Assembly (NCBI GenBank): GCA_028554755.1
Contig: JAPTOF010000014.1
Location: forward strand, 2,356,001-2,420,000
Origin: Cordia subcordata
Taxonomy: Eukaryota; Streptophyta; Magnoliopsida; Boraginales; Cordiaceae
Reading direction: 5' to 3'
DNA: 64,000 nucleotides
Part shown: positions 11,780 to 22,507 of the stretch, piece by piece
Numbering within the stretch: position 1 is the stretch's first letter
How the letters are laid out: every line of letters starts with the position of its first letter
Made by a program: the position numbers and the translations under genes
Notes under the pieces: generated by a model
The model's database searches: none
Told to the model about the DNA's origin: nothing
What the model saw: only the letters and a program-made list of their open reading frames with translations

Positions 11780-12578
11780 GAAGATGAATCAGAAACTGGA
11801 ATGCACACTTCATTTTGACATACCAATCATAACTTTAGAGTAATGGAAATTGATTTGGAAACAAGTGACAACATTCAGGATCTTTTATGACTTAATCAAG
11901 AGAAGCTATAGGATGAAGAAGAAAAAAAGATGAAGAAATCTTTGGCATTTCAAGCTATTGAAGAAAAAGATGATGAAGATGAAAGTAATGAAGACATCCC
12001 CATGATTGTAAGAAGTTTGAGGAAATTCATGAAGTTTAAAAAGTAGAAGTGTGATTCCTCAAAGAAGAAGGGCAAGGAAAAGACAAATGAAGAGCTTATT
12101 TGTTTCAATTGCAAGAAGATGGGTTAGATAAAGGTTAAATACCTAAAGCTTGTTAAGATTAAGGGCAAGAAAGAAATACAAGCCACATGAAATGGTAGCA
12201 ATTTAAGTGATGATTTTAGGAGTGAAGAAGAATAAGAACAAGTGGCCAACTACATTTGCATTATGGATAAACATGATGTGGTAAGAATTTCTTCTCCATC
12301 TTCTACTAGTCATGATAGTCCTTTGATTGATTATCATGAGAAGTTTACTGTTGATGATATGAGTAGGACACTAAATTAATTACATGATAATCTTACAAAA
12401 ATGAGCTCTAAAAATAAAATGCTTCATAAACAACTAAAGGAAGCTAATGGAGAAAAAGAGGCTGTGTTGAAAAAATATTGTGATTTGAAAAAGGAAAATG
12501 CCTATTTTTAATGAATTCCTTTGAAAATAACTTGGTTATTGAACAAGAGAATGTTGTTTTGAAAAAAGAATATGGAGG
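11780..12578 (+). pseudogene. Decayed copia Gag C-terminal part
   Basis: Reading across several stops gives a Lys/Glu-rich Gag tail: a segment similar to SLAFQA.EE of copia Gag, then a damaged zinc knuckle near 12105-12150 (Cys-x-x-Cys present, a stop where the Gly-His part should be). A Lys-rich coiled-coil-like tail runs to about 12510. At least five in-frame stops are present. It ends where a gypsy LTR starts (12579), so it is probably the insertion target of that element. Confidence 0.6.
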
Positions 12579-13930
12579 TGATTTATGTTGGTTTATATGT
12601 GTTTGAGCATAGCATTTGTACATTCTTAGAGGTGTTTTGAGTTTTTTTTGTTGCATCTAATGTAGTATTTGTGTATAATGATGACATTTGTGCATAATGA
12701 GTTATGATGCATAAATGCATCATTGAGTGAGTTATTTTTGGGATTTAAGTAATGTTGGGTCAAGGAATAAGCATATATAAGATTAAAGACAAGCTAAAGG
12801 ATGAAGACTGGAAGAGAAAAGATAAAGAAAAGGGCCAAAACTGAAGTTACCAGATGAGTTGTCAACGCACAAGAGGTCGACTGGTTAAGTTTAACTAGTA
12901 GGTCGACCGGTATGAATAGAAAACCCCCAATTGTTATTGGTTGAGCATTATATTCATACCAGTTGATCGGTAGTCATGATGTGAAGATTATAAATACCCC
13001 ATTTTAGCTTATTTTTAAGGAGAGGAACTTTAGAAATAAGAACCTTATAAACCTTAACCCTTTTTCCCACTTCACCAATACCCAAAACACCATCCACACA
13101 TTATACCAAGCAAGGATTGAAACTTGTGACAAGGAGTAAAAGAGATTCGGTTTGGCTTTGGAGCAAAATTTAGGGAGTTCTCTTTGTTTTTCCTCTTTTT
13201 CTTATAAATAGTATGTTTGTTTAGGCTTAATCTAAGTTGATTGTTGTTGTATATTAGGTTAGGGTTATGAATAAATGATTTGTGTATATTTAAGGCTCTA
13301 AATACAGCTTTGATTTCCTTGTTTAATGTTTTTCAATTCAACCATGTCTATGTGTTTGAAAATGCCCAAGTGAATATGGATGTGTTCTTTTTGTGCTTGT
13401 ATGCCTATATCTTACTATTGTGATGTTTGATTGGTAGATCTTAACTTATGTTTAGCTAAGTTGAGTTGTCTTTAGCTTTAAACCCAATTAATAAGTATCG
13501 GACTAGTTTAATAGATCCTAGATGACTTAGTTCTTAGTTTTAAATATAGCTACTGTGTTAAACACTAGGATTAGATCCAATCACATCATCTAGAGGACTC
13601 AACTAACTAAGATCGAAAACCCTAAGTGACAAGGACAAAGCTATACTCTAATTAGGGATAGAATTGCACCGAGACTCAATGGATGACAAAATTGCACTGA
13701 GACTCGATGGATGATAAGGTACTGGAGAGTCTGATGAGAGGACTTAGTTAGTGAAGCCCAAAAACTATAATTGACTTGGACAATCCTATAGCTCTAAGAG
13801 TGTTAACTCTCCATAACAGAGTTATTTTTCTTCTTAAATATGGAAGATTAAATCATGTTTGTATTAGTTCTTAGAGTCTTTTGTTAGAAAATGTTATTAG
13901 TTCAAGTGTGGCTTGGTTTGGAAGTAAATT
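12579..13930 (+). repeat. Truncated gypsy LTR segment
   Basis: Starts TGATTTATG and follows the same order of conserved words as the LTRs of A, F and I. These are an opening like TTAGAGGTGTT, GGTCGACC at 12901-12908, TATAAATA at 12989-12996, a TGTCTATGTGTTTG block near 13346-13361, and the conserved 'tagctttaaa' blocks near 13475-13560. The U5 end seen in other copies is missing, and the right boundary with the next LTR is not sharp. Confidence 0.55.
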
Positions 13931-15141
13931 ACTTAACTCAGTGTGATTTTGGTTGTTTTAGGAAAGGCTCGTGAAGGAAGATGCATTGGCGCAGAGATGG
14001 ACTTAAGCTCTGAGTAACGAGAAGAGGAGAAAGTGCAGAGAAGATAGCATATGGCAAAGAGCTTCCTATCTAGTGGGCAAAAACTACCATCTAGTGGGCC
14101 ACCAAAGTGAAGTTTCTTTGTGTTTTGGCTACGAGCTTCCTATATAATGTGCAAAAACTACCACCTAAATGGTGCTGGACGAGTTAGCATGTACAAAAAA
14201 GCAATTTTGGGCTTAATCCTATTATAATTAAGGCACTCAAACTAATGCTATAAAAAGGATTTTTTGACCTAAAACATGAGAAGACACCAAGGAGACTTTA
14301 GAGAGCAAGTTAGATGTATTTTTGGAGGAAGAAAACATCAAACTTTTGTGTATTTAAGGATACAATTTAGAGTTTTTCATTCTTTTCTTCCTCTTTACAT
14401 TCTATTCATTATGGTTAAATCTTTGAATATTTTGATTATAATTTCTATGGCAATGTCTAGCTGAACTTTATCTTCTAGGATTATAATGGCTTCTTTTGTT
14501 AGTTAATTAAAATTTTATTTCCATTCCATTCTCTCTATGATTGCATTTTAAATTGCTTATTCTTTCTTGTGTGAATTGCTATTTAATAGCCTGACCAACT
14601 ATTAACTTGACATGACCTAATTGAATTGACAAAGGAGATTGGGTCTTAGGTCTAGAACAAATAGACTAGGTTTGGATTAATCCAAGTGGATGAGATTAAT
14701 ATAATTCGTAATTAGGATAGACATATACCAAATTATCCTAGGTAGCCAAATTAGGGCTAAACTTAATCAATTTAATTTAATCCTTTGGCCTAGACATATA
14801 GCTTATGGTTTAGACTAAACTAGCTCTTTAATTTCTTGAAAGAGGGTTAAAGAGACTATACTTCTTCGGGTTAGTAATCAAACTCAATTAGGATAGATGG
14901 GATGGGAATAAATCAATTGACTTAGCATTAGATGAAATTATAGGTGTCTCCATTGAATTTGTTATTTAATTGAGTATTTAATTCTTGCAATTCTCAATAT
15001 TTAGTGATTTGACTAAGGTTTAAGGATAATAGTTAGTGATTAACGTTAAAATTGATTAACACTCTTCGAGGGGACGATCTCTACTCATCATTATATTACT
15101 TGTGCAATACGTATACTTGCATGTGCAATATTTGGGCAACA
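13931..15141 (+). repeat. 5' LTR end of gypsy element E
   Basis: Ends ...GGGCAACA directly before the leader and primer site of E. A TATA-like GCTATAAAAAGG is near 14248-14259. It differs from the A/B/F LTRs except in its last part. The left boundary is a guess because it abuts another LTR segment; no inverted terminus was resolved. Confidence 0.5.
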
Positions 15142-15147
15142 AGTTTT

Positions 15148-15165
15148 TGGTGTTGTTTTCGGGGA
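15148..15165 (+). other. Primer binding site of element E (degenerate, Asp-tRNA type)
   Basis: TGGTGTTGTTTTCGGGGA differs by four changes (three C-to-T, one G-to-T) from the expected complement of the plant tRNA-Asp 3' end, which Athila-type elements use. It is six bases after the LTR end, as in A and F. Confidence 0.7.
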
Positions 15166-15338
15166 GCTAATTACTATTTTTGTTTGCAGACATTGACACA
15201 TTTATTCTTTGCCAAGTTCAAATTTTCTTTTTTTATCTTACTCGTACTTTTGATTTTTTATGCGTAGGAGCCAACACCCTGAATTACTATCACTTGATTT
15301 GGAAATTGAGAGGACCTTACTCAAGTTAAAGAACAGAG

Positions 15339-16553
15339 ATGGCTGAAGAGAATAATCAACAAGAAGCTGAGAAGTCCATTATGGATTATGTTGTGCCATA
15401 TATCAAGTCTCTAAAGTTGAGTGTTCGGAGACCAGCAGCAGCCAACAATTTTGAAATTAAGTTAGCTATGATTCAGATGCTTGAAGCGAACCAGCTTCAT
15501 AAGATGTCATGACATCCTACCAAATATATTAAGAAAATTTTGAAGCTTAGTGACACCTTCAAATATAATGGAGTCGTTGTGAATGCTATTAGATTGGCTT
15601 TGTTTCCATTCACTTTAGTTGGCAGAGCATATGATTGGATTGAAAGTCTGCCTGATGAATCTAATACAACTTGGGATAGGTTGATGGATTTGTTTTTGGC
15701 TAAGTTTTTCCCTCAAGCCAAGATTGCCTAGTTGAGGAATGATATTCAAAACTTTAAGCAACAACCCTATGAAGCCTAGGATCGATTCAAGGATTTGTTG
15801 AAGAGGTGTTTGCATCATTAAGTTTCAGATTGGTTGCAGGTACAATCATTTTTCAAGGGGTTATCAAGGATGGATAAAGGTAATTTAAATGCAGTGGCCA
15901 ATGGAAATTTAATGGTTAGAGGACCAGCATAGGCTATTTAAATAATTGAAGAGATGGCATCTGGAAACCAGCAATGGATGGATCCTAGTGAAGACATGAA
16001 GACATGAGTTGAACTACAGGTATGATTAAAGTTGATGCATTAACCAAATTGACTACAGAGTTGGTAGCATTGAGAAAAGAAGTGGCGTAGAACAGAAATA
16101 ATAGTCAGATGGTAGCTAATGTGCAACCATCATTATTAGCTTGTGATCATTGTGGTGACAATCATTATCACTATTAGTGCCCGTAAAACATTGAAGATGT
16201 GAACCATGTTTGGAACCAAAATAGGCAGCAGAACAATCCTTTCTCAAATTCTAATAATCCGGGATATAGGAATCACCCTAACTTTTCTTGGGCCAAAAAT
16301 CAAGGAAATTTTGCTTAGCTTAGACTAGTTGGACCACCAGGATATTAGCAAAAAGATAATAAATTCAGTGATAGCAACTGGTAGAAAAGAAGGCAGCATT
16401 GGAATATTTGCTTCAACAATTTATTGTGTTAACTAATGCTAGGATGAAGACATTGGAAAAATGAAGACATTGTTAAATCAAGTGGGTCAATTAGCTCAAG
16501 CTTTTCATAACAAACCATAAGGAGCTTTGCCTATATACACCCAGCCTCTTCCT
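15339..16553 (+). pseudogene. Decayed gypsy (Athila-like) Gag of element E
   Basis: Begins at ATG 15339. The clearest block, 15540-15730, has the capsid-type motif DTFKYNGV...IRLALFPFTL...TTWDRLMDLFLAKFFP. A damaged zinc knuckle (C-D-H-C-G-D-N-H, last part with a stop) lies near 16140-16185, followed by an Asn/Pro-rich segment. There are more than ten in-frame stops, mostly TAG or TAA where related Gags have Gln or Trp, fitting C-to-T and G-to-A decay. Homology ends abruptly at about 16553, where LTR-like sequence of another element (TGTTGG) begins. The rest of E is not found in this window. Confidence 0.75.
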
Positions 16554-17850
16554 TGTTGGATCGATAATTTTACATGTGGTATATCCTAGTCCATATTTTC
16601 AAAATTTTACTAAGAAAACATACTAGGAAAGCAAAAATAACCATATAACACACACAAGAACATGCTTAAGAACATATATAACATAACTAGTATTTGCATA
16701 ATATGTAAAGCTAATCTCTTGAAGCGTGAGGCCTTTGATAGAGCAACAACCGACACGAACTTTGTTCCTGCTCATGAACAAGGCCACCAAAAAATTTAAC
16801 TAAAAGGGTATCACAATATGCAACTCCCTAGTCTTCTTCTCTATGATTGAAAAGACTTATCTTGACAGAATAGCCTCTTGTGCGGGAAAAAGTAAAGTAA
16901 TATGCTTTTGAAAGTCTAGAGCAAAAATCACACAGTAAGTGTGTATTATGTGTTATAGTATTCTCTTGCCAACATGGAAGAGATCAACTATAAAGTGAGA
17001 TGGCATAAATGGTGTGGGGTCTTGCCTATTTATAGAGAGAACCTTGGCACCCTAAGTTGCTAATCTTTCCATGTTGGAGAAATTTTCCATGTAGTAATTC
17101 CTTATGCAACTTGTCCACTTGCCATGGAAGACTTGGCCAAGCCCAACATCCAAGCCCAACACATAGTCTATAATCCATGTGGAGTCTCAAGCCCAACATG
17201 CAACCATCTAAGGCCAATTAGGTTATCTTGGACTCTAAAGAAAGCCCAAACCTAGTTCCAAGCTTTGCCCCAAATAGGCTACTACCATAACATGGAATTT
17301 GCGCTTTCAAGATTACTCTTTCAAAGTTATTCAACTAAAGAAGGGACTGAGAAGACGCAATTAAAATTAGGTTCCAAAAATCACCAAAAATGTCCTTGCC
17401 CAATCTAGGTAACATAATAGCCGTCTTTAACTTCGATCTATTCCACCATAAGATCAAAGTTGTACTCCAAAGATAATTGTGTTGACCCAAAAGCTTATCA
17501 CAAAAGACTGTGAATTTTGTTTTTGCTCTATTAAATAACAGACCATAATGCCTTTCTATGTACACCTGTAGCTAAGGCTGGTTCTTTGGTCCTTGTACTA
17601 TCACCTCGTTAGCTACATCTTTTCTATTGGGTCTTTTGTCTTATTAAAAACCATTCTTGGTCATGGATCTTTGATCTCGGGAGCGACCGTCAAGCCAAAT
17701 GATCGATACACCGATAAAGGTAATATCACTAGATCTAGATTTGGATGATCAATTGGACAATTACAAAAGGGCACATAGATTCCATATTTCATATGCATGT
17801 TCCAATTGATTACAATTTGGCACTCAATGTACACGGCTATTGATCCTAAT
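16554..17850 (-). repeat. Probable 3' LTR of copia element C, distal part
   Basis: On the reverse strand this continues the LTR that starts at about 40651 and is interrupted by element B. Left end TGTTGG abuts the broken E gag. A reverse-strand TATA-like motif (TATAAATAG) is near 17029-17037. No frame of interest was seen. The LTR identity is inferred from position; no second copy is present to compare. Confidence 0.5.
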
Positions 17851-19792
17851 TGATGCGTCTTCTCGAGTGCAAGCTCTAAAGACCCGCAAGCATACTAATC
17901 GATGCAGTATAGTGTGTGCGAGAATAGGTGTCGAACCATAGGGAGGCTTTGTTGTGGGATGGATTCTACGTGTGTGTCCTAGAGAATGCTAAAAAGCAAA
18001 CTTAAACTAACTATTTTTGATGTTTTTGGATGGTCGGGAGCTCTAACTAAAGAAAATAAAACTACACTATAGGAATGGGAAATATAGAGACAAGCTATCT
18101 AGAGAGAACTAACAAATGGAAAGGATTAGGGTGACATCTACTTGTTAATGGTCGATTTTAGATTCCAATACTATGAGATTACATGGAATGGCTTACTCAT
18201 CAATTGCTCTTTTAGTAGGTTGCTAAGTTAATGTCCTAATTTCTCCTTAGGACTCGATGTGGGTCCGTCCCTAGGTGACGCCTCTTAGAGCTACGGCGTG
18301 GTCCTTATGACCTAGGGCTGTAAGAGTGACAAATTAGCTTTTTAGGTGACCTAGAACAAACCTACCCTAGTACCTGAATTATTGGCTGGATTTAAAGCCA
18401 AGACTTAGTGTCGCTAGAGTCGACTAAATCTACCTGAAAACCTATTGGCTCGATTTAAAGCCAAAGGAGACTCGATTTAGACTAGCCTTTAATTATGCAT
18501 CTTCATTCTAGGGTTATAATAGCGGGATTTGACCTATTAACGCATTTATACATGTTCTAAGCCAAGGTGTTCGCGAATAAGGGGAACTATTTGACTACCA
18601 AACATCGTCATGCTCGGATTGCACCATTAAAAGCACTTCTGAACTAACATGTATGCAATATTGATGTCATATTTACTACTAGGCATGCAAACATACACAT
18701 GGACATGAATATAAGCAATACCCACTTCATAAGATCCACACATAAACACATAGACATGATTATAGGATGGATTAGACGTGTTTAGTAGCAAATAGACTTT
18801 AATTTATACATACGCAGTTCTCATAGGCATATTATCAAACACATATACATGTATTAAACAATAGCCATTGAAACAAGAAAAGCAAGCATATGTGTATACA
18901 TTAAGCCATTGAATCCCGTAATATAGAAGCATAGAATCAACTCATTACACGTGTTATCACCCTAAACAAATCTACTCAAACATAATATAATAGAGGATGA
19001 AAGAGAGAATAGAAAACTCCCCTTGCATCCTAGCAATTCTTGTACAAAATCCTTGAGTAGCCTTTGTTCCAAGTGTTTGAATCCTCCAAATGAGCTTAAA
19101 ACTAGGTGAAAAGTGTGTGAGTGTGTGTTGGAGGTTAGTGAAAGAGGAATTAATGTTTGGGAGATGGGTGCGAAAGAATATGACTTAATTAATTACAAAA
19201 ATGACCAAAAGCGGGCTTATATAGCTAATTTCTGTGACTATCGGAACACTCTACTTGAGCACCGGTACCGAAGGGTCTCTATTCCAGTAGTAGAAGCTTG
19301 CTCTCTATTTTTGGTAGAATAGTGAACTGGTGCACCGGTACCAAAGGCTGACTATTCCGGTAGTAGAAACTTGCTTTTTGTTTTTGGCGGAATAGTGAGC
19401 CGGTACACCGGTACTTTGAAGCCAGTGTTCCGGTAGTGTCTCTTTGCTTTCTTTTGTCTTTGTTTTAGCTCTGTTTTGCTTCTATTTGTCTTGACCTTTG
19501 TCTGGAAGCCTTCAAGCTTAATTTTCTTCCATTTTTCATCTTCAATAATGCTTCCAATCCTTGCTCAAACCATCTCCATCTTTGTTGATCTTCAAACAAT
19601 CTTCAATCTCACCTATAACATCCAAAACAAGCCATTAATGTAGCATTTACCCTTTAAACTCAAACTATGTATAGTTGTATACACTTAAGCCTATACCTAG
19701 CACAAATACTACATTAATGCAACTATTAAGCTCAATACACATCCAAAACAGACAAATAACAATTCAAACACACATAAAAACATAACACATCA
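17851..19792 (-). repeat. 3' LTR of element B
   Basis: Bounded by TGATG... and ...ACATCA as read on the + strand. Reverse-strand TATA box at 19216-19223 (TATATAAG). Upstream of it in sense orientation (19240-19430) are ACCGGTACC palindromes and CCGGTA words instead of the GGTCGACC clusters of A and F. Conserved R/U5 blocks are at 18240-18480. Confidence 0.88.
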
Positions 19793-21179
19793 ACACCCCC
19801 GAACCTTCTCCTTGCTTGTCCCCAAACAAGTGCAATCTTAAGTTTATTTCTAAAGCCGATGCAATAGATTGCCTAACGGATTAACTTGCTATCAATGTTA
19901 GTCTAAGAAGCATGAAGGGGGAATTCCTATTGTGGATAGATCCCCAAATCTCTTTGGATCATCCCTCTACTCATAAAGGGTCTCATTCCTAATGGGAATT
20001 TCCCAAGCAGCCAATCCACCACAAGCCTTGGATTCTAACTCACACACTCGGGATATTGGTATTTCCTGTTCCCTCAACTAACATGGCCTCCCCAACATGC
20101 ACCAAGCCTTAAAGATAAGAAGAGAGAATATACAAACACAATTGCTTATAAAAAGCCTTATTCATGTATCTACAAAGATGATAACTTGTGCTGAGTTGAC
20201 ATTGTGTCACTTATGCACTTATTCACAAAACTTTTTGGTGTCTTTGGCTTTTTCTCTTTTTCACTTTTTTTTTGATATTTTTGCACTTTTTTGCCTTTTT
20301 CAATTTTTTTTGGATTTTTCATGCTTTGTATTGTATTCACAAAAGAAAAGAAAAAGAAAGGCTTTGGGACATCAAAAAGAACCAATCAAGGAAGGGGTAC
20401 TTATATCAACAACCCTTTGCCAACACTCTTTCCTACCAAGCTATGGGGTGGCCACATGAGTCATTCTTAAAAGTCCTTACTCCCCACAACTTTAAAGGGC
20501 ATCCCCTCCAAGATTTAGTTTTCAAACTACTCTATTCATTTCCCCAGAATGCATCTCATCTTCAAAAATCAATAGAGTCAATCACAATAGCCAAGACAAC
20601 GATTAACAAAGAAATAGGTGACTCTACATGCATCAAAACTGAAAAATTTTCACCATTTTTAAGCGCATAATGCAATCTACCCTAAGCAAGATATAAAACA
20701 AGAAAACGAAACTCCCACCCCCCAAACCTAAACTTTGCTTGTTCTCAAGCAAATAGAGCAAAACACTTAAACAAGCAAATTGGCATTACAAAGCAAGTAA
20801 GGGTGGCAGGCATGGGGTAAAAACATTGGGAACAAGTGGAGAAAGGATAGATACAACCTTGCATTTTCTTCAAAGCTTTCCATGCCAATGATAAATCTCC
20901 ATACTACTAACCTTGTGACTCATAATTCATAAACACTCACAAACAAAATAGGATAGTAGCATTGCCTATGCATGCTTACATTGGCATGTGCAATTATAAG
21001 TAGTGGTGTATCTTATGGGACAAAGGATCGGGATTCAATGCTTTGATGTGGGTGAAAGAAAATAAAAAGAAAGGAGAGTAAAACAAATACAAAATTGCAA
21101 AATTGAACCTGGGTTGCCTCCTAGTAGCGCTAACCACCATGCCGTCAGTCGGGCAAACACCAACTCATCTTCGACTTTC
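19793..21179 (-). other. 3' untranslated region of element B
   Basis: About 1.4 kb without a credible gene. Two purine-tract modules (19793-19830, next to the LTR, and 20711-20756) each follow a short hairpin related to TTGCTTG-AGGA-CAAGCAA. This is where Athila elements may carry an env-like gene; none is visible. Confidence 0.7.
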
Positions 21180-22507
21180 ATAGATGGGGTCCTGAAGCAT
21201 TAAAACCTCCACGGGAGCCATGCTCGGATCATATACGTGCTTCAGGCGTTACCCATTCACTGTCAAGTCTCGGCCATCCTTCAGGTCTTTGATCTTGACT
21301 GCATTGGAATGGTAGGCAACGAACATCTCATATGGACCATCCCATCTTGTCATAAGCTTACCTGGAAAGAGTTTCAATCGTGAGTTAAATAACCAAACTT
21401 TATCAGAGGAAGAGAATGATTTCTTAATAATGTGTTTATCATGAATTCTCTTCATCTTATCCTTATAAAGTTTGGTTTTCTCATACGTCTCAAATCTAAG
21501 CTCTTCCAACTCTGCTAGGTCTAGCTTTCTTTTCTCACCCGCTATTGCCAAATCAAAATTTAGGGCCTTGATTGCCCAATAAGCCTTATGCTCAAGTTTT
21601 ACCAGCAAGTGACAAGCTTTCCCATAAACCAATCTATACGGAGACATACCAATGAGAGTCTTAAAAGTGGTATGGTAGGCCCACAAAGCATTATTTAGCC
21701 TAATAGACCAATCTCTCCTATTGGGCTGAACCGTTTTCTCTAAAATGTGCTTGATCTCCCTATTCTACACCTCTACTTGTCCACTAGTTTGCGGGTGATA
21801 GGGAATGGCTACCTTATGAGTGACTGAATATCTCCTCAACAAGGCCTTTAAAGTCCTATGGTGAAACTGCAGACCTTTATCATTAATCAAGACCCTAGGG
21901 ACTCCAAATCTAGAGAAAATGTTCTCCTTGATGAACTTAACCACTACCCTATGGTCATTAGTACGTGTGGGAATTGCTTCAACCCATTTGGAAACATAAT
22001 CAATGGCCACTAAGATATATTGGTACCCAAAGAAAGATGGAAATGGACCCATGAAATCTATACCCTAAACGTCAAACAACTCATATGGAAGAATAGGGGA
22101 TAAAGGCATCATGTTTCTCCTAGAGATAGACCCAGATTGTTGACATCTAAAACACTTTTTGCAATATTCTTGGGCATCCCTAAAGAGAGTGGGCCAAAAT
22201 AGTCCGTATTGCAAGACCGTCACGGCGGTCTTCTTCTCACTAAAATGACCCATACACCCCTCATCATGACACATGCTTAAAATGCTCTCAAACTCATCCT
22301 CAGGCACAAACCAGCGAATCATTTGATTTGCACACACTTTAAAAAGATAGGGATCCTCCCAAAAGATATGCCTAACTTGTGTTAGAAACCTATCTTTTTC
22401 TCTCTTCTCCCAATGGGAAGGAAAACGCCTTGTGGCAAGATAATTGACAATGTGAGCAAACCAAGGTGTGTGATGAGAGACGGTAAACAATTGCTCATCG
22501 AGGAATG
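21180..22507 (-). pseudogene. Integrase part of element B Pol
   Basis: Reverse-strand integrase, read from 22544 downward in the un-nested element. The N-terminal zinc-finger part is fairly complete (C-H-D-E-G-C and the later C-K-K-C-F-R-C-Q). The core has G-I-D-F-M-G-P-F, an I-N-D-K-G where A has I-S-D-G-G, and S-G-Q-V-E-V, so the three acidic catalytic residues remain. The C-terminal part has the KLFPGK...RWDGPYE block. In-frame stops fall at about 22065, 21765 and 21246. The frame is cut at 22507 by element A and continues at 33494. Integrase would join element DNA to the genome; this copy cannot be made whole. Confidence 0.85.

Noticed and set aside
12579..15141. A single 2.56-kb LTR
   Set aside because: The first half has the A/F-type U3-R order and a TATA box, and the second half has a different U3 with its own TATA-like box, so two segments are more likely.
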